A DNA stretch of 64,000 nt from the NCBI RefSeq assembly GCF_024746795.1, contig NZ_CP080523.1, forward strand, positions 496,001 to 560,000, in the 5' to 3' direction. This document shows, piece after piece, positions 18,810 through 26,945 of this stretch. Source of the DNA: Mesorhizobium sp. AR10 (lineage in GTDB: Bacteria; Pseudomonadota; Alphaproteobacteria; Rhizobiales; Rhizobiaceae). How positions within the stretch are numbered: the stretch's first letter is position 1; every line of letters starts with the position of its first letter. The notes beneath the pieces are model-generated. The model worked only from the letters and a program-made list of their open reading frames with translations, searched no databases and had not been told where the DNA came from. The translations under genes and the position numbers were made by a program.

Positions 18810-20152
18810 GTCCGCACAACCCAGGAAAGAAAAGCGCAATGGCTTCCGTCGGCTTGGGAAAGCTCAGTGTTTGCGGGGGCGACCGCATGTTCGAAAAGGG
18901 TGATCATGGGATGAGGTCTTCTCAGTCGGTGCGGCGCGGCAGTGCGATTGCGGATAGGACCGCATGTGTCGTGCCAACTGAGAAAATCGTTTCAGAACAA
19001 GCGATCACGCTGATAGCGTTGAGTCTCATGTCCGACATCGTCGGAAATCCGACAACGAGTGGGTAACGCCTGATCGGTCTCCTGCGCGAGCTCGTTGGGC
19101 ATTGCGGAAGACTCAAGCAGTAAGGCTCATCGTCAACTGCATTGCCCACGCCGTCATCCCCGCCGGCATGGCTGGTGGACCGCTGACACCGCCAGCGTAC
19201 CATCCAGAACTCCAGCACGATCGCCTGGCGCGGCTCGTCGGCTGCCGCTCCTGTCTCAAACCTTGATTATGAGCTACCTATGCTCTACGCTGCCCTATTC
19301 AGCCGCACGGCGATCCAGGTTTGGCGCCGGAGATCGTCGCGAGTTCATTGAGCCCGATCCGCTTGCCATTACCTTTGATCCGGCAATCGGGTCATGCTGG
19401 TTCCGGACAACCACACCTTGATCAAGCCATCGCTTTGTCCGGGCAGTATATCGGCACGGCCGTCATGCGCGTCCCTGCCACGCGGTATTCGGATGGGGTA
19501 GGTGCTTCCTTGGAGCTGAAGCCCGACCTGGCGGACGCCTGCGCCAACATCCGTATGGCATGGAGCTTTCGGCAAGGCTACGGCATCAATACAGATGGTA
19601 CGGCAATACGATCGATGAGGCCTCGACGGGAAAAGGCGGCGGAGGGAGCAACGAGGCGATGATAGGCAGCCGTTGCGGTCGACATGCGCGACGAATTCTT
19701 GAAGGGGGCGCCGAGATCTGTCTCGTACGATCCGCTTATGAGGGAGTCATGCGCAGCACTTGCCCATTTGAGACCCGCGGCCGAGAAGGCGCAAAGGGCT
19801 AAGGCGGGCTAGCTGAAGGGCGTAGCGCCGAGACGCAGCTATCTCGCGAACTGCCCTGTGTCGGTCCTAACTATTCAAAAAGGAAGAACAGGTCGACCGC
19901 GAGGGATCGGTGCGCGATTTCTGTGGGTGTTTTAAACCGCCCGGCCAGAATCTGGCACGGTGGTGCCAAAGGAGAACTGAAGCACGGCTCCGGCGCCAAG
20001 GTTTCGCGTTGCCCAGCAGCAACTCTCTGCCTAAATCCGATTGAGACGAGGCTTGGCTCTGCCGCCGCGAAGACACGATGGAACCCAGATATTATCCCTC
20101 TGCTGATCTGGACGCAGACGGAAAGCCGCCGCCTATCGGGGATCGCGGGGTT
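18810..20152. other. Gene-poor stretch
   Basis: About 1.3 kb with short open frames only. One plus-strand frame (about 19430-19570) reads SGQYIGTAVMRVPATRYSDG and similar protein-like sequence, which might be a small piece of an older gene, but I cannot assign it. No RNA genes or clear repeats were seen. Confidence 0.5.
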
Positions 20153-21214
20153 TCAATTTACCCGCGGTCCCTGGACAGCCTTCTCAACGGGAAGGCGAGA
20201 GCCAGCGATTGGAACGTGCGGATGGACGAGTCCCGCCTGCTCGGCCTCGCGGCGCAGGTTCTGGCGCGGGCGCGGGCCGATCTGCTGGATCACCAATCCG
20301 GCCGCCAGTGAGCCAAGATCGCCGCAGGTCTTGAGGTCGCGGCCTTGCGTGTAGCCATGCAGGAAACCGGCGGCATAGAGGTCGCCGGCGCCTGTCGTGT
20401 CGACCAGTTCCTTGATCGCCGTCGCCTGGATGACCACGGTCTCGTCGCCGCGCACGATGACCGAGCCCTTTTCCGAGCGGGTGACGGCGGCGATCGTGCA
20501 ATCCTTGCGGATCTGCGCCAGCGCCTCGTCGAACGACGATGTCTGGTAGAGCGACTTGATCTCGTGGCTGTTGGCAAAAACGATATCGACGGTGCCCGAA
20601 CGCATCAGGTCGAGGAACTCGTCGCGGTAGCGGTCGACGCAGAACGAATCCGAAAGCGTCATCGACACCTCGCGGCCCGCTGCGTGCGCCAGCTTCGCTG
20701 TCTGCCGGATCGCTTCCTTGGCACGCGGAGGATCCCACAGATAGCCCTCGAAATAGGTGACCTTGGCGCCGGAAGCCTTGTCGGCCTCGACATCTTCCGG
20801 CCCTAGCTCGACGCAGGCGCCGAGATAGGTGTTCATAGAGCGTTCGCCGTCGGGGGTGACGAAGATCATCGAGCGCGCCGTCGGCGGCAGGCCCTTGAGC
20901 GGCCTGGTGTCGAAGGCGACGCCCTGGGCATGGATGTCGTGGATATAGATTTCGCCGAGCGGATCATTCGACACCTTGCCGAAGAAGGCGGCGCGACCGC
21001 CGAAGCTGGCGACACCCGCCGCCGTGTTGCCGGCGCTGCCGCCGGAGGCCTCGATCGCCGGCCCCATGCGGCTGTAGAGCAATTCGGCGCGCTGGGTGTC
21101 GATGAGGTTCATCGCGCCCTTGATGATGCCGTTGGTCTCGAGGAATTCCTCGTCGCACTGGGCGATGATGTCGACAATGGCATTGCCGATGCAAAGCACG
21201 TCATATTCCGGCAT
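20153..21214 (-). CDS. Adenosine kinase (PfkB family)
   Basis: The enzyme phosphorylates adenosine to AMP, clearing the adenosine released when S-adenosylhomocysteine is hydrolysed. The 353-residue product has YDVLCIGNAIVDI, GGSAGNTAAGVASFGG (PfkB signature 1), and the C-terminal DTTGAGDLYAAGFLHG with the catalytic Asp and anion hole (PfkB signature 2, about residue 290). The last 23 or so residues after EAEQAGLV look like an added tail, perhaps because the native stop was lost at a recombination border. It is the third gene of the operon arsR-glyA, metK, adenosine kinase, 106 bp after metK. The ATG at 21214 is used; a TTG precedes it directly. Confidence 0.9.
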   Translation of the reverse strand: MPEYDVLCIGNAIVDIIAQCDEEFLETNGIIKGAMNLIDTQRAELLYSRMGPAIEASGGSAGNTAAGVASFGGRAAFFGKVSNDPLGEIYIHDIHAQGVAFDTRPLKGLPPTARSMIFVTPDGERSMNTYLGACVELGPEDVEADKASGAKVTYFEGYLWDPPRAKEAIRQTAKLAHAAGREVSMTLSDSFCVDRYRDEFLDLMRSGTVDIVFANSHEIKSLYQTSSFDEALAQIRKDCTIAAVTRSEKGSVIVRGDETVVIQATAIKELVDTTGAGDLYAAGFLHGYTQGRDLKTCGDLGSLAAGLVIQQIGPRPRQNLRREAEQAGLVHPHVPIAGSRLPVEKAVQGPRVN

Positions 21215-21320
21215 CAAAGTCTCCGCTCAACGGTCCGCTGGCCTTCTGCCATGCCGGCCGGGCGCGGGTCTCGGGAGTTGGAATGGGTTGCCGCATGTAG
21301 CTGGATCCAACATCGGCGCC

Positions 21321-22496
21321 TCACGCAGCTGCCGGTCCTGCCTCACGCAGCAAGTCGTCAGCTCTGTCCGTCTTCTCCCATGTGAACTCAGGCTCTTCAC
21401 GGCCGAAGTGTCCGTATGTCGCGGTCTTGCGGTAAATCGGGCGCAAGAGATCAAGCATCTTGATGATGCCTTTCGGTCGGAGATCGAAAAGATCGAGAAT
21501 AAGGTGCTCGATCTTTTTTTCCTCGATCTTTGCGGTCCCGAAAGTGTTGACGAGGATAGACACCGGGGCAGCCACGCCGATTGCGTAGGCAAGCTGAACC
21601 TCGCAGACCTCCGCAAGGCCGCTGGCAACGACATTCTTTGCGACGTACCGCGCGGCATAGGCGGCCGAGCGGTCAACCTTGGATGGGTCCTTGCCCGAGA
21701 AGGCGCCGCCGCCGTGACGACCCATCCCACCGTAGGAATCGACGATGATCTTGCGTCCGGTGAGCCCGCAGTCGCCGCGTGGCCCACCGACCACGAACCG
21801 GCCGGTTGGATTGACCAGGAACCTGATCCCCGTCGTGTCCAAGTTGGGAGGCAGGACCGGCTTTATGATCTCCTCGATGACGCCTTCGCGGACCGTTTCT
21901 TGTGAGACTTCCTCCGCATGCTGCGTCGACAGGACTATGGTATCCAGCGCCACCGGGCGCAAACCTTCATAGCGGACGGACACTTGAGATTTTACGTCCG
22001 GGCGCAGCCAGCCAAGCTGTCCCGCCTTCCGCACCTCCGCCTGCCTTTTCGTCAGACTGTGGGCGAGTTGGATCGGCAAAGGCATGAGTGTATCGGTCTC
22101 GCTGCATGCGAAGCCAAACATGAGGCCTTGGTCCCCCGCTCCCTGGTCGAGATCCTGCCCTCGTCCCTCGTCAACGCCCTGGCTAATGTCGGGCGACTGC
22201 TCGGTGAGAGCCAGAACGACGGCGCAACGGCGACCATCAAAGCCGATGGCATCGTCATCGTATCCAATATCGAGTATCGTCTCGCGGGCAACTTGGCTGT
22301 AATCGACCTGCGCATCGCTAGTGATCTCGCCAGCCAGAACGACCATCCCTGTTTTCACCAACGCTTCGCACGCGACGCGCGCCTTCGGATCGGTGCGGAG
22401 GATCGCATCCAGGATGGCATCCGAGATGTTGTCGGCCATCTTATCCGGGTGTCCCGCGCCGACGGATTCGGAAGAGAATACGAACTGCCTAGTCAT
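21321..22496 (-). CDS. metK: S-adenosylmethionine synthetase
   Basis: MetK makes S-adenosylmethionine from methionine and ATP. The 391-residue product has the ATP-binding start [19 protein letters not shown], the motif [20 protein letters not shown], and the phosphate loop [19 protein letters not shown]. Length is normal and no frame damage is seen. It follows the ArsR-SHMT fusion gene by 55 bp and precedes adenosine kinase, so the three genes form an operon for the methyl cycle. As an extra copy on a symbiosis island it could support methylation demand in nodules, for example of Nod factors, but that is inference. Confidence 0.94.
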   Translation of the reverse strand: MTRQFVFSSESVGAGHPDKMADNISDAILDAILRTDPKARVACEALVKTGMVVLAGEITSDAQVDYSQVARETILDIGYDDDAIGFDGRRCAVVLALTEQSPDISQGVDEGRGQDLDQGAGDQGLMFGFACSETDTLMPLPIQLAHSLTKRQAEVRKAGQLGWLRPDVKSQVSVRYEGLRPVALDTIVLSTQHAEEVSQETVREGVIEEIIKPVLPPNLDTTGIRFLVNPTGRFVVGGPRGDCGLTGRKIIVDSYGGMGRHGGGAFSGKDPSKVDRSAAYAARYVAKNVVASGLAEVCEVQLAYAIGVAAPVSILVNTFGTAKIEEKKIEHLILDLFDLRPKGIIKMLDLLRPIYRKTATYGHFGREEPEFTWEKTDRADDLLREAGPAAA

Positions 22497-22551
22497 TGAA
22501 TGTCCTCGCTTCAGATGTTGGAGTTAGGTGGCAACCTTCGATTTGCCCGCC

Positions 22552-24276
22552 TTACCTGTCGGTGATGCCAGGGACCTCGAACGCAGCGCAGAAGTCGGCG
22601 ACCTCTCTCCGCACCCAGGCATGGACATCCGGATCATTGGGCTGGCGGCAGACCAGGTCGATGAAGGCGGCAATCTGCACCATTTCCGCCTCGCGCATGC
22701 CCATGGACGTCATAGCTGGCGACCCCAGGCGAATTCCGCTTGTGACCGCCGGATGGCGCGGGTCGCCCGGCACCATGTTAAAATTCGTAATGATGCCTGC
22801 CTTTGCCAATCGCTCCGCATAGGCTTTGCCTGACAGTGGTCGATCGCGCATATCAAGGATCAGCATGTGATTGTCAGTCCCCCCGGTGACCAGGTCATAC
22901 CCTCGCTCCAGAAGCGCCTGGGCCAGCGCCTTGGCATTCTTGACGATCTGCTGACCGTAGACACGGAAGGACGGGTTCGCGGCTTCCTGCAAAGTGACAG
23001 CTAGAGCGGCGATGATATTCATATGCGGTCCGCCCTGCAGGAGAGGGAACACCGCACGGTCTATACGTTTGGCCAGATTGTGTTTGCTTTTCGGATGATA
23101 GAGCGCCTGATAGCGATCTTCATTCCTTGACAAAATGAAGCCCCCGCGGGGACCGCGGATTGACTTGTGAGACGTGCTGCTGACGACGTCGCAATGGCCG
23201 ACGGGGTTCGGGTGCGCTCCCGCGACAATGAGGCCGCTTATGTGCGCGATGTCGGCCACGAGATAGGAGTTCACCTCCGAAGCGATTTCCGCCATTGCCG
23301 CATAGTCAAAAACGCGGGCATAAGCAGTTCCGCCGACCCAAATGAGTTTCGGCCGTTCCCGCTTGGCCGTCTCGCGCAAGCGGTGATAGTCAATCTGCTG
23401 CGTCTTTTCGTGCAGCCCATAGGGGACGCGTTTGTAATCAGCGCCGGAGAAGTTGACGGCCCATCCATGTGTCAGATGACCCCCACCGGGGAGAGACAAG
23501 CCCATCACCTTGTCGCCCGGGCTCAAAAGCGCGCGATAGACAGCCTGATTGGCCGGCGAGCCGGAATAAGGCTGGACGTTGGCGTGTTCGCTGCCAAATA
23601 GTGTTTTCAAGCGCTCAATGGCGAGGTTCTCAAGCTCATCGACGATCTCGTTTCCCGCGTAGTAGCGCGCACCGGGGTATCCCTCGGCGTACTTGTTCGT
23701 GAAAATCGAGCCGGTCGCTTCCAGCACGGCCGAAGAGGCGAAGTTCTCAGAAGCGATCAGTTTGAGCGTCGTGCGCTCCTGCCGCTCCTGTCTAAGAAGC
23801 AGTTCGTGAGCGCGGCAATCGACCGCGGCCAAGGGAGACCGTCCGTAGGTGTCGGGCTGCGCGATGGCGCCGTCGGCGGAGTTGTCAATGATAGTTTCGC
23901 GCTCCGCTTTTTTGGGTTGGTCTGTCTCGACGATTAAGCAGGAGGTCCCCTTCGCCCGAGCGTCTTGCATCGTCGCTTCGAGGCGTTGTAGGTCTCGTTT
24001 ATGATGGCCATGGTTGGGGGGCAGGAGATCGACCAAGAATTGAACCAGACCGCCGTCCTTGCCTCCTGCTTTCAGATAGTAGGACCGACGTTGATCGTCG
24101 CACCAAAGAAAATCGGCTCTGGCGAGCAGCCTAAGGTGTCGCAGAACGTGCTCGCGACGCAGACCCATAATCTCGGCCAGCTCGCAGACAGTTAGGTCTG
24201 CATGCGCGCAAAGGCCCAGGATTCGAAGGCGATCAAGATGCGCTGCCGTCCGCAGACGTCTGACCAGTGTCATCAT
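22552..24276 (-). CDS. glyA: Fusion of an ArsR-type DNA-binding domain with serine hydroxymethyltransferase
   Basis: This 574-residue protein joins two functions. Residues 1-100 form a winged helix of the ArsR family (LDRLRILGLCAHADLTVCEL, then EIMGLRREHVLRHLRLLARA). A linker runs to about residue 145. Residues 150-574 are a full-length SHMT, which turns serine into glycine and supplies one-carbon units on tetrahydrofolate. Visible SHMT motifs are LKLIASENFASSAV, NKYAEGYPGARYYAGNE, and the pyridoxal-phosphate lysine in STSHKSIRGPRGGF. No stop or Shine-Dalgarno site with a good start separates the domains, so one chain is expected. SHMT normally has no DNA-binding domain. The fusion heads an operon with metK and adenosine kinase. 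ArsR-family SahR regulators are known to sense S-adenosylhomocysteine, which makes self-regulation plausible. Confidence 0.88.
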   Translation of the reverse strand: MMTLVRRLRTAAHLDRLRILGLCAHADLTVCELAEIMGLRREHVLRHLRLLARADFLWCDDQRRSYYLKAGGKDGGLVQFLVDLLPPNHGHHKRDLQRLEATMQDARAKGTSCLIVETDQPKKAERETIIDNSADGAIAQPDTYGRSPLAAVDCRAHELLLRQERQERTTLKLIASENFASSAVLEATGSIFTNKYAEGYPGARYYAGNEIVDELENLAIERLKTLFGSEHANVQPYSGSPANQAVYRALLSPGDKVMGLSLPGGGHLTHGWAVNFSGADYKRVPYGLHEKTQQIDYHRLRETAKRERPKLIWVGGTAYARVFDYAAMAEIASEVNSYLVADIAHISGLIVAGAHPNPVGHCDVVSSTSHKSIRGPRGGFILSRNEDRYQALYHPKSKHNLAKRIDRAVFPLLQGGPHMNIIAALAVTLQEAANPSFRVYGQQIVKNAKALAQALLERGYDLVTGGTDNHMLILDMRDRPLSGKAYAERLAKAGIITNFNMVPGDPRHPAVTSGIRLGSPAMTSMGMREAEMVQIAAFIDLVCRQPNDPDVHAWVRREVADFCAAFEVPGITDR

Positions 24277-24398
24277 CGGTCAGCACCAATCCGGGTAGCA
24301 TAAGCAAACATTGCCACTTCCATCTCCTTCAACCAGGATGAGATCTCTTCTTGGCATTCGCTCAATCGAAGACTAAATGCTGCGCGGCGGTCGGACAT
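24273..24398 (-). CDS. Small ORF coupled to the ArsR-SHMT gene
   Basis: This frame of 41 codons (MSDRRAAFSLRLSECQEEIS and on, ending YATRIGADR) stops in a TGA that overlaps the ATGATG start of the ArsR-SHMT gene. That is the layout of translational coupling. It is amphipathic and probably helical in the middle (EEISSWLKEMEVAMFAY). I do not recognise a family. The start at 24398 has no clear Shine-Dalgarno site, and a TTG further up at 24464 is an alternative. It may be a leader peptide or a small partner protein. Confidence 0.4.
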   Translation of the reverse strand: MSDRRAAFSLRLSECQEEISSWLKEMEVAMFAYATRIGADR

Positions 24399-24492
24399 AT
24401 GAAACAAGTCAGGGTTTTGCCGCCAGGGACTTGGATGTTGTGGCGAGCGTATCATTGCCGACAATTTTTTGCGCTAAGTCTCTGTGAATTTC

Positions 24493-24512
24493 GTTGAAGG
24501 ATATATTTCAAC
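24493..24512. promoter_or_regulatory. Inverted repeat, possible operator of the methyl-cycle operon
   Basis: GTTGAA and TTCAAC are separated by 8 AT-rich bases (ggatatat). This perfect 6-bp inverted repeat lies about 220 bp upstream of the ArsR-SHMT start and 95 bp upstream of the small ORF. ArsR-type repressors bind such dyads, so it is a candidate operator, but this is inference from position and symmetry only. Confidence 0.3.
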
Positions 24513-24792
24513 CCCAGAAAATGGACATTGCGATATGCTGGTCAGGCAGTGGCCGGCGAACTGCTTGGCCAGGCAGGTATGCGGAATCAAACGTCTACCT
24601 CGTCTGTCGTTTTTGCACGACTGGATCAGTGTTTTTGGAAGCGCCGGCCGGTAAACCTTTCGATGCCGTCCTTAGCCCGGCCAGTAGGGGGCGCCGCGCT
24701 GTTTGCGAAACGTCCTGTCACGTTGAGGGAGTGTCTGTTGGGATTGGTGACAATGTGACACGGTTTCGCCACAATTTAGCCGCGCCGATGCC

Positions 24793-24984
24793 TCAATGTT
24801 TGACGAGATACGCGGCGTTGCCTGAGACGGTTCGGTCCGGCACCGGCTCGTAGCCCCCCGCCCACGGGTCAGCGTCGGATCGAACCTCGGCTTTCCTGGA
24901 AAATGAAACTACTCCCCAGAATAGCCCTCCCGAAATTGCAGAGGCTTCTTCTGGAGATAATTCGGTCAAACCGTAAGCTGACAT
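24793..24984 (-). CDS. Small peptide with a double-glycine (bacteriocin-type) leader
   Basis: The 63-residue product opens MSAYGLTELSPEEASAISGG and then GLFWGVVSFSRK. The LSPEEASAISGG segment matches the leader of bacteriocin-type peptides (L-S/T-x-E-E-x2-x-I-S-G-G), which C39-peptidase ABC exporters cut after the two glycines. The predicted core is about 43 residues, polar with a hydrophobic start. AAAGGAGA lies about 12 bases before the ATG at 24984, and a longer frame to 25083 has no leader logic. No exporter or immunity gene was found near it, so processing would need a transporter elsewhere. It may be a bacteriocin-like or signalling peptide. Confidence 0.6.
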   Translation of the reverse strand: MSAYGLTELSPEEASAISGGLFWGVVSFSRKAEVRSDADPWAGGYEPVPDRTVSGNAAYLVKH

Positions 24985-25850
24985 ATCCGCCCTTGTCTCC
25001 TTTCTAGAGCTCAAATAGGACGATGAATCCGTGATGCCGGTCCGCGGCAGGTGCCGCCGCACAATGAGAACCTCAAGAGTCATGCCAACCCGCGCAGGAA
25101 GCGCCTCAGAACAACCGTTCCGAATGTCTATTCAATGGCTCAACTGAGAGTGCGGCGGCACGCCGACTGAAACATCACCCTGTTTGGGACGCGACAAACC
25201 CGACAACACGGAGCGCGAGGTGCGAGAACGGCAACGAGTAAATTGTGCAATCGGGCGAGCCGCTGACGCTTGTGCTGAACCGCGCGGCCCGCGAAGTCAG
25301 TCTGTCGTCCGGATGCTCGACCGCAGTTGCCCCCGCCCAGAGGGCCAAATCACCGCGGCCCTCATTGGCCTTCGACGACCTTCGACTCGTCGGCTTCTCG
25401 AAAGCGCCAGTTGTCAGAGCAATGAGGAAATTCATGGCAGGGTGGCAATTTGCGAGCCTTGATCAACCAGAGGGGCCATAACAGTGTCGGCTGTGAGTCC
25501 TGCCGGAACGCACACGCCAGACAGTGACCCACGCAGGGCTGCCGGATCCGCTCCCCCGGAGTGCGCCACCGAACCGGTGGATCTCGGTTCCGGCGGCGAC
25601 AGGCGTGCCGATCTCGACGGCCGCCACCTCGTTGGCCTCAAGCCCCCCATCTGACCTGCTACCACCACGCGACAAGCGCCCCCGCCATGGAAGAGATCGT
25701 CTCGACATCAGGTGCAGTTCCGGCATCCCGCTCGAACACATGCGGTGCTCGCCTCAGCGCCATCGCTTCTCGCGTGCACGCCTCGTGAGGCTAGCAAAGG
25801 GGATGGAATGTGCCCGACGGCTCGGCCGCAGCATGCAGGATCAGGAACGA
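24985..25850. other. Gene-poor stretch
   Basis: Open frames on both strands here are short and overlap each other, with no family pattern. The stretch lies between the double-glycine peptide gene and a partial copy of the y4yS 3' end. Confidence 0.5.
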
Positions 25851-25855
25851 CCATG

Positions 25856-25960
25856 GCTGCCGCGCCCGCGATCGTGCCAGTGCACTCCGCTCGACTTCCC
25901 GGAGTGCAACGTCTCTGTTTCGAGAGCTTGCCAAGATAGCGCTTGTGCCGCGCCATGTCG
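25856..25960 (-). pseudogene. Decayed partial copy of the 3' end of y4yS
   Basis: The plus-strand text around 25870-25960 (gtgccagtgcactccg, then ttcgagagcttgccaagata and gcgcttgtgccgcgccatg) repeats the 3' end of the y4yS gene at 26406-26540. It has a deletion of about 50 bases and many replacements. It is therefore a fragment left from a local duplication or rearrangement, about 450 bp downstream of the intact gene. Confidence 0.65.
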
Positions 25961-26074
25961 CATCATAGATGCGCCCCGCATAACCACCAGGGCGGGGACG
26001 CCGCAGCAGATTGCCGCTTCGCTGCAAGAGCCGCCGCCCCGCGCTGCAATACCGTCTCAAATACTTTGTCGATC

Positions 26075-26290
26075 ATCGCCTGCTCAGTCGTCGAATGTAC
26101 TCGATCCGGAACTTCCTGACCCAACGACGGATTGTCTCGTAGGGGACCACAATGCCGCGCTCCAGCAGCATTTCGTCAACCAGACCCAAGCTCAGCGGAA
26201 ATCGGAATAAAGCCGGACCGCGTGAGCAATGACCTCGGGCGGCGGTGGCGATTGTAGCTAACGGGCGAACCGTTCATACCGTCGCCCTAT
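26075..26290 (-). pseudogene. IS6-family transposase, N-terminal remnant
   Basis: On the minus strand the pieces MNGSPVSYNRHRRPPEVIAH, FPLSLGLVDEMLLERGIVV and ETIRRWVRKF match the start of IS6-family transposases, with a frame change after about codon 25. The catalytic part is missing. The better preserved IS6 element at 57.3-62.3 kb gives the comparison inside this window. Confidence 0.72.
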
Positions 26291-26399
26291 GCTCCAAAAG
26301 CTGACCGCCAGTTAACGTAACACCGCCTGCATACCTGCTGTGTCTGCTTGTGTAGGTCCAATGCCGTCACAGCTCGCGTACAGCGCTCCCGCTATGCCT

Positions 26400-26930
26400 C
26401 TATCGCGATGGTGCCAACGCACTCCGTTTGGACTTCCCGTCAAACGCTAGCGACAGGTTGAGATTATGGTGCAACATCTGATTCTCTGGCTCTGCTTCGA
26501 GAGCTTGGCGGTATAGCGCTTGTGCCGCGTCATGCCGCCCCTCGTTATCCAAGACAACTCCCTTCGCATTCAATGCACGCAAATTTCCTGGGACGGCAAC
26601 TAAGACGCTGTCGAGTACCTGAAGCGCCTCATGCGCGCGTTCCTGCGCCAGCAAGGCCTTCGTAAGACGGATTGCCGCATCGACATTGTCCGGATGCTGC
26701 TTCAGATCATCCCGCAAAGCCTGCACTTGAGAATCCTGACTGACTGCGCGCCAAATGCGTTCGCGCATAGCCGGATCGATGTTATTGGCGCCCAGCAACT
26801 CTGGTGGCGATGTCTCCTTCACTGAAAGACCCGGCTTATTCCAGCTAGCGCAACCCGCGAGAGGCAGAATGGCGAGCACTGCGAAGAGAACTGAGTACGG
26901 CGCAGCGACTGCATTCTCATGTGAATTCAT
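26400..26930 (-). CDS. y4yS: TPR-containing lipoprotein of the T3SS operon (Y4yS-like)
   Basis: This 176-residue protein has a lipoprotein signal (VLFAVLAILPLAGC, lipobox LAGC near residue 27), so it is anchored in a membrane facing the periplasm. Residues 75-165 hold two to three TPR-like helix pairs (AIRLTKALLAQERAHEALQV; AKGVVLDNEGRHDAAQALYR). It lies 15 bp after rhcV on the same strand and ends the nopC operon. This is the position of y4yS in other rhizobial T3SS clusters. Its exact role is unknown, but a pilotin- or chaperone-like assembly role is possible. Confidence 0.8.
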   Translation of the reverse strand: MNSHENAVAAPYSVLFAVLAILPLAGCASWNKPGLSVKETSPPELLGANNIDPAMRERIWRAVSQDSQVQALRDDLKQHPDNVDAAIRLTKALLAQERAHEALQVLDSVLVAVPGNLRALNAKGVVLDNEGRHDAAQALYRQALEAEPENQMLHHNLNLSLAFDGKSKRSALAPSR

Positions 26931-26945
26931 GCTTGGTTTTCCCTA

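Noticed and set aside
16719..20152. CRISPR arrays or tRNA genes in gene-poor stretches
   Set aside because: No regularly spaced repeats and no tRNA-like cloverleaf sequences were found anywhere in the window.
24730..24765. Possible NifA site (TGT...ACA) near the double-glycine peptide
   Set aside because: The spacing is 11 or 14 bases, not the required 10, and no -24/-12 promoter accompanies it.
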